This document shows, piece by piece, positions 5,987-12,383 of a stretch of DNA of 13,819 nt. Under the pieces are notes generated by a model. That model was not told where the DNA came from and searched no databases. It worked only from the letters and a program-made list of their open reading frames with translations. The stretch is from JAUVKA01 sp964465145 (GTDB lineage: Bacteria > Bacteroidota > Bacteroidia > Bacteroidales > UBA12481): the NCBI GenBank assembly GCA_964465145.1, contig CAYXJR010000101.1, positions 1-13,819 on the forward strand. Direction: 5' to 3'. The position numbers were made by a program, and so were the translations under genes. Each line of letters starts with the position of its first letter. Position 1 is the stretch's first letter.

Positions 5987-7097
5987 ATGAATAACCAAAA
6001 CCTTATGAAAAGATTTCTGATAGTACTCCTGGTTTTACTCTCATATACAAGTCTTGCACAAGACAATTTCACCGATAGCCTGAAACAAATCTTGAGTACT
6101 GAAATTGCAGATACCACACGTGTCCTTTTACTGAGAGATTTAGCATTTAGTTATTCTTATTCATGGCCGGATTCAGCGCTTTTCCATGCTCAGCAGGGGA
6201 CTGCTCTTGCCAGACAGTTTTGAAAAATTGAACCAGCTGGATTCGGCCCGTATATACACCAATCAGGCTTATGAGCTGGCTGTCAAATATAATATTCAAT
6301 ATATCTTAGGAATAGCTCTAAATAACCTTGGCAACATCCACTCCAAAATGCAGCAGGGCGACATTGCCATAGGGTATTACCGTCAAAGTCTTTCAAAAGT
6401 ATTTTCAATAAACGATACTGAGGGTATTTGCGAAACTACTTTAGGTATGGCAGAACTATTCAGAAAAGCCGGACAGGCAGATTCTGCCCTTTATTATTCC
6501 CGTTTGTCGCTGGCTACAGCTGATGAGGGAGGCTTCACAAAACCGTTGCTTAATGCCAGCTCTTTTTTAACAAATTATTTTAAAGGTCTGAACCTTCTTG
6601 ACAGTGCCTATCATTACCAGGAAATAACCATTGCTGCAAAAGATTCCCTGTTCAGTCAGGAAAAAACGCGGGCGGTGCAAAACCTCAGCTTTACCGAACA
6701 ACTACGCCAGCAAGAAATCGCAGAGGCAAACCAAAAAGCGGAAGAGGAATGGAAATCAAATATTCAGATGATGGGAATCGGAACCTTTATCACATTCTTT
6801 TTTGGCTTGTTGTTCGTGTTCAGCAAAAGAAAAGCAAATCCAAAATTCATCAAGTTCCTGGGGTTGCTCGGGCTGCTTTTGTTGTTCGAGTTTATCTCCC
6901 TGTTTCTTCATCCATATATTGCAACCTTCACCCACCATACGCCAGTCCTCATGTTGCTGATATTGGTCGGGGTTGCATCGATGCTGGTACCGGTGCATCA
7001 CAAATTGCAGCGATGGGTAAAAGAAAAACTGGCTCAAAGAACTATGAATAGCTCAATAGTAAAAGGGATTCAGGTACCGAAGGAGGATAAAATCTAA
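5987..7097 (+). pseudogene. TPR protein with signal peptide and C-terminal membrane domain, internally deleted
   Basis: The first frame (start 5987, or more likely MKRFLIVLLVLLSYTSLAQ at 6005) encodes a signal peptide and the beginning of a helical repeat domain, ending at TGA 6221-6223 after HAQQGTALARQF. A second frame is open from before 6186 to 7097. It starts meaningfully at FEKLNQLDSARIYTNQAYEL near 6220, continues with TPR repeats (LNNLGNIHSKMQQGDIAIGY), a coiled stretch, then three membrane helices and a basic tail. In the Bacteroidota family I recall, several TPRs lie between the two parts, so about 100 residues seem missing along with the frame. Intact relatives look like TPR sensor proteins without a kinase. 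The ATG at 6186 lies in the overlap and is unlikely to be a real start. It converges with the FISUMP gene, 97 bp away. Confidence 0.65.
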
Positions 7098-7194
7098 ACA
7101 TTGGCAGAATTAACAGACACAGAAATCAAGTAGAAATGCATTACTTATCAGGAACAATAAATCCTAATATTTGGGGTCTAACTGTCCTTTTTTT

Positions 7195-7989
7195 CTACGG
7201 ATTTTTCACGCAACGTACCGAACGTCCTCCATAATAATAATACCTGTGCCTTCCGATTCCGGCATCGAGGTGGGAGAGGCTCCTGAACCACGCCTGCGTT
7301 GCATTATAAGCCGTTGCGGTCCAGAATGCCGCAGCTTCACCTTTTGTCAGACTGCAGAAACCTGTCGTGCGATCATGGCTGCCACCGGGAAGGGCTGTAA
7401 AACCGGATGAATCTGTTGCCCCGAAATTAGGTTCGGCCCAGTGGGCGTAACCGGCTTCCTTCAGTTTGCCCCCGACATCACCGGAATAACGCCAGCCGTC
7501 TTTTTGGGTTTCCCCCTCACTCATGCCCAGGTATTGCTCCATAACCGACCATTCCTGGTCACCGGGCAAATGCCACCCTGGCGGACAGACTCCCTGTCCT
7601 CCGACCAGGGCATCACCGGTGCTGGAATCGCCATCCGTGGCCGCCGGCCAGTTATACCAGACGCCAACGGCAGCGTATGCCGGGGTTGCTTTGGCCTCAC
7701 TGACGCTTTCACCGTCGTATCCGCAAACGTAATAGCATTTCTTTACAGGCGAGGCCGTATCCCGGTGAGTGACCTCAGGCAGATAGGCCAGGTTTTCTCC
7801 CATCCATACCTGGGTCCCTATGGTCAGATACCGGTATTCGCGGTTATCCCGGCTATCGGTAAAAGTGCCTGTCGGAGGAAAGTCTTCCGGGATGTCGCAA
7901 CCGTTGTCACAAGCATTAAATGCAAATAACAACATCATTAAAATGACAGGTACTAATCTGAATATTCTTGTCTGATTATTCTTAAACAT
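7195..7989 (-). CDS. FISUMP-domain lipoprotein
   Basis: The protein has 264 residues and is intact. The N-terminus (MFKNNQTRIFRLVPVILMML, then LFAFNAC) is a lipoprotein signal with Cys27 as the probable lipidated residue; the lipobox FNAC is loose. Residues about 42-262 form a Fibrobacter succinogenes major paralogous domain (PF09603/TIGR02145): YRYLTIGTQVWMGENLAY, WYNWPAA, VCPPGWHLPGDQEW, GFTALPGGSH, AFWTATAYNATQAWFRSL and the ending GRSVRCVKNP. The fold is a secreted C-type-lectin-like/FGE-like domain; its function is unknown. The domain is typical of Bacteroidota and Fibrobacter cell-surface proteins and is often found in many copies per genome. It is visibly more GC-rich than its neighbours, which may mean a separate origin. 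It is probably monocistronic, with a -7 element at 8016-8023. Confidence 0.85.
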   Translation of the reverse strand: MFKNNQTRIFRLVPVILMMLLFAFNACDNGCDIPEDFPPTGTFTDSRDNREYRYLTIGTQVWMGENLAYLPEVTHRDTASPVKKCYYVCGYDGESVSEAKATPAYAAVGVWYNWPAATDGDSSTGDALVGGQGVCPPGWHLPGDQEWSVMEQYLGMSEGETQKDGWRYSGDVGGKLKEAGYAHWAEPNFGATDSSGFTALPGGSHDRTTGFCSLTKGEAAAFWTATAYNATQAWFRSLSHLDAGIGRHRYYYYGGRSVRCVKNP

Positions 7990-8015
7990 TTCATTATCTG
8001 ATTATTAGATTTTGC

Positions 8016-8023
8016 CAAAATTA
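8016..8023 (-). promoter_or_regulatory. -7 element for the FISUMP gene
   Basis: The minus strand has TAATTTTG, a perfect TAnnTTTG, about 27 nt before the start codon. No TTTG is found 19-21 nt upstream, so the -33 is weak. A small hairpin CTCCG/CGGAG (8025-8038) lies in the spacer. Confidence 0.4.
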
Positions 8024-8182
8024 ACTCCGCTCACGGAGGATTAGTCCAGTAAGTTACAACTTAACGACGAGATTATCACCCCCTCTTTTCTGACTAACGT
8101 TACACAAGTAATAACGATGATTTAGCAATTGATTTCATGTATTTACAGTCAAGTGATTCTCTGTTGATCATAATACTATATA

Positions 8183-8214
8183 TTGGCAGCAAAATTAAAA
8201 TGCTGCCAATTTTT
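8183..8214. terminator. Intrinsic terminator hairpin
   Basis: TTGGCAGCA (8183-8191) pairs perfectly with TGCTGCCAA (8201-8209) around a 9-nt loop, followed on the plus strand by five T. On the minus strand no T-run follows, so it is best read as a plus-strand terminator, though no plus-strand gene ends nearby. Confidence 0.5.
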
Positions 8215-8301
8215 AGGGTTTGATTTCGGTAAAGAGAAATTGTCTCTTATGTAAGTAGAAGTATCAGCCTACTGGATATACTACACTGTATAGAATCCAA
8301 C

Positions 8302-8332
8302 ATTTGACAGTAATGTTGTTTTACTGTCAAAT
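8302..8332. repeat. 12-bp perfect inverted repeat
   Basis: ATTTGACAGTAA (8302-8313) and TTACTGTCAAAT (8321-8332) form a 12-bp stem with a 7-nt loop. There is no GC-rich core or clear T-tract, so it could be an operator or an RNA hairpin. Confidence 0.6.
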
Positions 8333-8455
8333 ATTTGCGATTCGTGCTTCTTCCCTGTCAGTCTGTAATTCAATCATGAGCCATTTATCTCTGATTGAAT
8401 TATTTCATATAGAGCATCAGTTTCTCAATATTCTTTTTCATCGTTTATTCTCTCT

Positions 8456-8485
8456 TGTCAAGTATTTTGCACAAAATACTTGACA
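8456..8485. repeat. 13-bp perfect inverted repeat
   Basis: TGTCAAGTATTTT (8456-8468) and AAAATACTTGACA (8473-8485) form a 13-bp stem around GCAC. It lies about 70 bp past the AbiEii stop on the minus strand and could end that transcript, but its AT-rich stem and lack of a T-run on that strand are atypical. Confidence 0.6.
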
Positions 8486-8557
8486 TTTCACAAGTGGTAC
8501 TCATTTAGTATTGGCAAAAAACGGCATTGAAGAGTGTACGTTGTTTTCAAGGAGTAC

Positions 8558-8928
8558 TTACTTAATCTTCTCGAACTGTCGTAGTTGTTTGCCAATTCTT
8601 CGCCATACGTCTTTGAATAATGGTAAGTCCTTAATCTGGTGGCTCAGGTTGTCTTTCCAGGCATTTTCGTAGATTTTTTGTTTCCCAGTAAGCTTTTCGA
8701 TAAATTCTGCAGGAATATGTCCTTTATGTGCAGCCTTCCGCTCGAATTCGTAATAGACATCTTGCAATTTAATGCCTTCAATATCTGTTAAATAGTCAAA
8801 ATCGTACAAATCTCTAGGAACTGTTCTACCCATTATAACAACCATGAAATGATATAGTCCTTTTCGATTTGCTGTGGCCTAACACCTTCTTTATTAGAAA
8901 CCTTATGTATTATTTTAGAACTAATCAT
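8558..8928 (-). pseudogene. abiEii: AbiEii nucleotidyltransferase toxin with its catalytic core deleted
   Basis: The reading starts at ATG 8926-8928, overlapping the antitoxin stop by ATGA. It gives 31 residues, including EGVRPQQIEKDYIISWLL, the usual start of AbiEii-type proteins (PF08843). TAA at 8833-8835 then ends it. A second frame from about 8845 to 8558 gives the C-terminal part, IMGRTVPRDLYDFDYL and on to a basic helical end. AbiEii toxins are normally about 250-300 residues; the middle with the GSxxL...SDIDF nucleotidyltransferase motif is absent, so well over 100 residues are gone together with the frame. AbiEii family toxins act as nucleotidyltransferases; this one cannot. The C-terminal 95-residue frame has an ATG but no convincing role of its own. 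Confidence 0.75.
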
Positions 8929-9737
8929 GTGTATATGGAATTTATGATCGTATCGGTATCAACATTTATTTTCAAACCAAATATTGAGTCTTTACTTCCC
9001 TGATCAGGGGCAGATGTATCTAACAATGAATAGCTGGATCCTACTTTTTGTAATATTCCTTCATGGTATGCTGTCCATGGAATATCAACCAGGTCACATA
9101 TGAATAGATAACGCTTTATAGCCGCCTGACTCTCGTTTTGTACGAGGTACTTTAACAATTTTTCAAGGCTAATCTTATCCTTTGTCTCGTAGATCGCCTT
9201 TCCAACTTCAACCATCCCTCCACATAGATGTGGCCTGGTAACAGCATCCACTATCGTCTTCTCTAAATCACTAACCATCACTTTATTATATTGGTCTATC
9301 CAAGTGCTCTCATAAGCAAAAAATCGAGTGGAAGTGTGGGTCACAAACTGGAATTTGATTCCTTGAATTTTTCTTGATGATGAGGTAACCTGATGATTGG
9401 TAACGATTATCTCTTTAAAGCTAGGCTGAGTAATTAGTCCATGAACCTGCATAGCAGAATAATACCCTATATAGTACTTTCTACCTTGCATAATATATTT
9501 AGCTACCAGATGCCAATCCGGAATGTAATTGTCAGAATCTGCACTAGTAGGTACAATGTGATATAAACCACGACTCAACTTGATTAACATTCCTTTATCC
9601 ACCATTCCTGAAAGAACTTTCGATAAATATATTTTATCTATACGAAAATATTTTTTCACAACATCTTGATATGAAAAACATTCCTGGTCATCGCCAGAAA
9701 ACGTTTTTATTATATCCCAACTAAGTTCACTTCTCAT
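8925..9737 (-). CDS. abiEi: AbiEi-type antitoxin and transcriptional repressor
   Basis: The protein has 270 residues and is intact. The N-terminus is a winged helix (about residues 1-65: YQDVVKKYFRIDKIYLSKVL, then LIKLSRGLYHIVP). The larger C-terminal domain carries YYIGYYSAMQVHGLITQP, a TSSSRKIQGIKFQFVTH strand pair and SDLEKTIVDAVTRPHLCGGM, matching the AbiEi signature E+T.vDa...P...GG. In type IV abortive-infection systems AbiEi opposes the AbiEii nucleotidyltransferase and represses its own operon by binding inverted repeats. A 22-bp palindrome lies 24-45 bp upstream of this start (9761-9782). Its stop overlaps the start of abiEii (ATGA), as usual for the operon. With the toxin deleted (8558-8928) the antitoxin survives alone and may still block related toxins. 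Confidence 0.85.
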   Translation of the reverse strand: MRSELSWDIIKTFSGDDQECFSYQDVVKKYFRIDKIYLSKVLSGMVDKGMLIKLSRGLYHIVPTSADSDNYIPDWHLVAKYIMQGRKYYIGYYSAMQVHGLITQPSFKEIIVTNHQVTSSSRKIQGIKFQFVTHTSTRFFAYESTWIDQYNKVMVSDLEKTIVDAVTRPHLCGGMVEVGKAIYETKDKISLEKLLKYLVQNESQAAIKRYLFICDLVDIPWTAYHEGILQKVGSSYSLLDTSAPDQGSKDSIFGLKINVDTDTIINSIYT

Positions 9738-9760
9738 ATATCAGATATTATTTACCCTGT

Positions 9761-9782
9761 TATTGTATATTAATAGACAATA
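9761..9782. promoter_or_regulatory. 22-bp palindrome, probable AbiEi operator
   Basis: The half-sites are TATTGTATATT and AATAGACAATA. Ten of the eleven pairs match; only the seventh (A opposite G) does not. It lies directly upstream of abiEi. A minus-strand TTTG (9783-9786) abuts its far edge, so binding would cover the promoter between -33 and -7. Known AbiE operons are repressed through such inverted repeats. Confidence 0.65.
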
Positions 9783-9822
9783 CAAATGTAATAAACATCT
9801 TTTAAATAGTCAATTATTAGTG

Positions 9823-9934
9823 CGTTGTTGAGATATGGGGGGTCAATTAATTCCGGCCGCCGCTGATAAACTGGATCGGCGAGAGGTGGTATGAAAAGTC
9901 CGGCGGAGATTGGTTTTTTTGGCGTTTTGTCCAG
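9823..9934 (+). repeat. 112-bp direct repeat, copy B
   Basis: It is a gap-free match to 5799-5910 in the same orientation (about 91% identity). Reading on the minus strand keeps the same frame as copy A, but most differences change the amino acid, so neither copy looks protected as coding sequence. It ends 16 bp before a minus-strand terminator-like hairpin. Confidence 0.85.
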
Positions 9935-9950
9935 CGTAAATCATGCGTAT

Positions 9951-9975
9951 AAAAAAAGAGGTCATCACGAACCTC
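9951..9975 (-). terminator. Possible minus-strand intrinsic terminator
   Basis: On the minus strand GAGGT (9971-9975), an 8-nt loop and ACCTC (9958-9962) are followed by seven T (9951-9957). The stem is short. It would stop minus-strand transcription from the repeat region before it reaches abiEi. Confidence 0.4.
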
Positions 9976-9986
9976 CTTATTACCAA

Positions 9987-10190
9987 TGTTGTCCGACCAG
10001 GGCTTCCCGATACGCTGCGCTATCGGGATAAACTCCCCCGGACTCTTCTGAACCAAAATCAGATTCAGGGTTGTCTCAAATGTTATAAATTTTTGTAAAT
10101 CATTTGATTGAGAAATAGGGTTCGTCTCAATTGTTATCAGATATAATCAGAAATGGGGTAGAATCTGGCAGGAAATCTGGCAGGTTTTTG
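9987..10190 (+). repeat. Structured interspersed repeat, copy R1
   Basis: It starts TGTTGTCCGACCAGGGCT and shares a long exact block (GGACTCTTCTGAACCAAAAT onward) with R2 at 11886. It also shares an ATTGAGA/TCTCAAT hairpin and, at 10162-10185, a 12-bp unit in tandem (AATCTGGCAGGA, AATCTGGCAGGT). Compared with R2 it has an insertion that includes a hairpin, TCCCGATA (10005-10012) with TATCGGGA (10021-10028). No gene lies in 9738-10317; the rest is AT-rich leader of the beta-propeller gene. Confidence 0.8.
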
Positions 10191-10317
10191 AAATGAGAAA
10201 CATGAAAGAATATTAGAGCAATAATTCAATTCTGCTGATTAATTCAACTGTATGAAGGTTATGCAATGACACACTATTGAAAAAAAAGGTTATTTTTATA
10301 GATACTATGATACCCTA

Positions 10318-11442
10318 TTGAAATCCAAAGCTGTATTTATTTTGATTGCTATCCTGTTATGCTCATGTTCACAAAAGAAAACAAGCATCCAGGTAGTTGA
10401 CTTATCAACACAATCTGGTGGACGAATACTTCACCTGAATGAACTGATGTCAGACATTCGGGTAGTAAGGTTGGAAACTAAGCCTGATGCATTGGTGCCC
10501 CAACGGTATATGAGTTTTGTTGGAAAGAAATATATTTTAATACTTAGTGATAATTCTATTTTGCAGTTTGATAATGAAGGGAATTTCATCAGAATACTAG
10601 CCAAGCGAGGCAAGGGCCCTGGGGAGTTTTATGGAATTTTTACTTTCGATGTAAATGAGGATGAATCCAAAGTTTATATACACCACTGGGGAGATGCAAA
10701 ACGTATTTTAGGATATCACCTTGAAACCGGAACGGCCCTACCGGTAATTAGCCTGCCTAACCGGGATTTGAGTACATTTATTCTTCTTGAGGATCATGTA
10801 TTGGGTGTATGTGGTCGATCTTCCAATTGGGAATTATTTACGATTTCCTTTGAAGGGGAATTACGTGACACTTTACCTAATCTGAACCCCAAATCTTATA
10901 GAAGTTACGCAGGAAGAGGGAAATATTTAAAACGATTGGACGGAGAAATATACTATATGAATGAATTGTCTGATACCTTGTATCGAATTGATGGCGTTCA
11001 CAAATCAGCAATATCATATTTCAAAGTTGATAACCAGTATGATTTTGAAACCAAACTAAACGGGAATTTATTACAAATTTCTAATCAGTTGAGAAACAAA
11101 ATCATACTCACGGTTATGGAAATGCATACCGAACAAACAGCTGATGGGGTATCTACCGAGATTAAAAATAAAACCCGTTTCTTATGGGAAAAGAAAGCGG
11201 AGATAGTAGATAACCTGTCTGGTTTTTATCACGATTATTTTGAGATGGAAGTTGAAGATTTTTCAATAAGTAATCGAGGGGAGGTCATTTACATAGAATA
11301 CTCACCACTGGAGTTTAGGGACTTGCTGTCAACAGCTCAGAAAAATAAGGAATTATCCCCCAAAAAGGCTGTGAGGTTCAAAGATTTGGATGCAACAATA
11401 TCAGAATATGATAATCCGATATATCTAATTTCTGATTGGTAA
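10318..11442 (+). CDS. 6-bladed beta-propeller lipoprotein (first copy)
   Basis: The protein has 374 residues and starts at TTG; no in-frame ATG exists back to the stop at 10267, and no Shine-Dalgarno is visible. MKSKAVFILIAILLCSC is a lipoprotein signal with Cys17 lipidated. The family hallmark GKGPGEF lies at about 98-104, preceded by LETKPDALVPQ and the first propeller strands (ILQFDNEGNFIRIL). Later repeats have the same strand-turn-strand character (YYMNELSDTLYRIDGV), and the C-terminus returns to ISNRGEVIYIEYSP. This matches the 6-bladed beta-propeller family (PF17170) of Bacteroidota envelope lipoproteins, whose function is largely unknown. It probably faces the periplasm or cell surface. 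It stands between repeats R1 and R2 and shares its family with the 12374-13585 gene. The frame is intact. Confidence 0.8.
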   Translation: MKSKAVFILIAILLCSCSQKKTSIQVVDLSTQSGGRILHLNELMSDIRVVRLETKPDALVPQRYMSFVGKKYILILSDNSILQFDNEGNFIRILAKRGKGPGEFYGIFTFDVNEDESKVYIHHWGDAKRILGYHLETGTALPVISLPNRDLSTFILLEDHVLGVCGRSSNWELFTISFEGELRDTLPNLNPKSYRSYAGRGKYLKRLDGEIYYMNELSDTLYRIDGVHKSAISYFKVDNQYDFETKLNGNLLQISNQLRNKIILTVMEMHTEQTADGVSTEIKNKTRFLWEKKAEIVDNLSGFYHDYFEMEVEDFSISNRGEVIYIEYSPLEFRDLLSTAQKNKELSPKKAVRFKDLDATISEYDNPIYLISDW

Positions 11443-11848
11443 AGGCCCGATCACATCTTATTTAGTTATTAGGATTTTATGTTGATTGGACATTCTGCTG
11501 AAAGAGGGGATGTTCTGGCGGGCTTATGAGCGATCAGCCTACCGTTATATCAAACTCATTCAGGAATACCGGGTGATGATGAGGCACTACAACAAACGCT
11601 CATTGATCTCAAAAGCAGACATATAATGTTGGGTCCTGGCAGAATTCGCATGGTTCATCATCTCAACAATTTTGTCAGATGAGATATTGGATCGTTTCAG
11701 GGTGTTCGTGCTTGGCATTTGATGTGGTGCATCCATTTCATTTAAAATAAATCCATTGATAGTAGTGAGATCAGGTTTGTCCAATTTTAAAAACCGGTAT
11801 TAACCCCGTATATCTTGGACAATTTACCCAAATCAGTTATAGCCAAAG
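11443..11848. other. Gene-poor stretch after the first beta-propeller gene
   Basis: No intact gene and no terminator hairpin is seen after the TAA at 11440-11442. It contains one 38-47 codon protein-like scrap (11486-11626). The rest is unassigned. Confidence 0.5.
11486..11626 (+). pseudogene. Unrecognised short protein scrap
   Basis: The frame from TTG 11486 (or ATG 11510) to TAA 11624-11626 reads LLKEGMFWRAYERSAYRYIK then LIQEYRVMMRHYNKRS. The dense aromatic and charged residues look like real protein. It has no promoter, no Shine-Dalgarno and no partner, and I cannot name the family. It is probably the remains of a gene broken by the repeat insertions. Confidence 0.3.
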
Positions 11849-11871
11849 TCCCTCCTTTGCTAAAGGAGGGA
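11849..11871. repeat. GC-rich hairpin heading repeat R2
   Basis: TCCCTCCTTT (11849-11858) pairs with AAAGGAGGGA (11862-11871) around GCT. It is followed by TTTAGGGTGGATACTG and then the R2 core. The same layout (hairpin, GGGTGGAT, CTGTTGTCCGACC) recurs at 13772-13819. CCTCC...GGAGG palindromes like this are common interspersed repeats in Bacteroidota. Confidence 0.75.
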
Positions 11872-11885
11872 TTTAGGGTGGATAC

Positions 11886-12060
11886 TGTTGTCCGACCAGG
11901 GCTCAAACCCGGACTCTTCTGAACCAAAATCAGATTCTGAAGTGTCTCAAATGTGATAAATTGTTGTATATCATTTCATTGAGAAAGGGTGTTTGTCTTA
12001 ATTGTTATCAAAAATGATCAGATATAGGAGATAATCTGGCGAATAATCTGGCAGAAAAAT
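11886..12060 (+). repeat. Structured interspersed repeat, copy R2
   Basis: The core aligns with R1 (9987-10190) in the same direction, including the opening TGTTGTCCGACCAGGGCT, the GGACTCTTCTGAACCAAAAT block, and two 12-bp units in tandem (AATCTGGCGAAT 12033-12044, AATCTGGCAGAA 12045-12056). The hairpin ATTGAGA/TCTTAAT still pairs through one G-T wobble, although its sequence differs from R1. It sits between two beta-propeller genes whose 3' ends face each other. Confidence 0.8.
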
Positions 12061-12152
12061 TGTGGATTTTGAAAAATGTTCTCTGATCCAGTTCATTATT
12101 CAATTATAATCGATGGATAAAAATCTTTTGAATATTCTTCTGGTCTCCACAT

Positions 12153-12359
12153 TCAGGGTCGTAGTTGGTTTGTAATCCAAAATTCTGCTTCCATTTCTGA
12201 AGGAGCAAGCGGCAGATTATTTTGTTTTCTTATTCCAGCAGGTTCCAATACCATATCAAGATATTCTCCATTCACTCCTGTTTGGTTTATATGGTGTGCG
12301 AACTCTTGTATGAAGATATATTTGAATAGTGTTTGATTTTGTGAATTAATTTCTATTTG
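12153..12359 (-). pseudogene. Possible remnant of a zinc-peptidase-like gene
   Basis: The minus strand is open for 68 codons ending at TGA 12153-12155. It reads QNQTLFKYIFIQEFAHHINQ, then GEYLDMVLEPAGIRKQ and SEMEAEFWITNQLRP. QEFAH resembles an HExxH zinc site in which the first histidine has become glutamine. There is no start codon near its front, which merges into the heptamer repeat after the beta-propeller stop. I take it as decayed. The family is not identified. Confidence 0.3.
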
Positions 12360-12383
12360 TCATCCGTCACTCGTCATTTGTCT
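12356..12383. repeat. Heptamer tandem repeat overlapping a stop codon
   Basis: Read on the plus strand: TTTGTCA, TCCGTCA, CTCGTCA, TTTGTCT, i.e. TGACNNN units on the minus strand. The TGA in one unit (12374-12376) is the stop codon of the beta-propeller gene. TGAC-type heptamers are scattered in many Bacteroidota intergenic regions. Confidence 0.6.

Larger units (their letters stand above)
7990..8557. other. Hairpin-rich intergenic stretch
   Basis: There is no gene between the FISUMP start and the end of the AbiEii remnant. It holds three strong inverted repeats within 300 bp (8183-8209, 8302-8332, 8456-8485), listed separately, plus the FISUMP promoter. Confidence 0.6.

Noticed and set aside
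5632..6117. 161-codon minus-strand frame
   Set aside because: It overlaps the end of the HTH gene and the beginning of the TPR gene; only 5701-5910 looks protein-like, so that piece alone is reported as a fragment.
7441..7929. Long plus-strand open frame (162 codons) and smaller ones inside the FISUMP gene
   Set aside because: They are antisense shadows in a GC-richer gene; the minus-strand frame has a lipoprotein signal and a clear FISUMP domain.
9847..10056. 69-codon minus-strand frame across repeat B and R1
   Set aside because: It is made wholly of repeat and hairpin sequence (terminator, nested palindrome), with no start context.
10162..10185. 12-bp tandem units as a CRISPR-like array
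   Set aside because: There are only two contiguous units with no spacers.
11587..11784. 65-codon minus-strand frame ending in a NHANSARTQHYMS stretch that recalls the end of tyrosine recombinases
   Set aside because: The likeness covers about ten residues with no catalytic arginine or histidine boxes around it, and the frame overlaps another scrap on the other strand.
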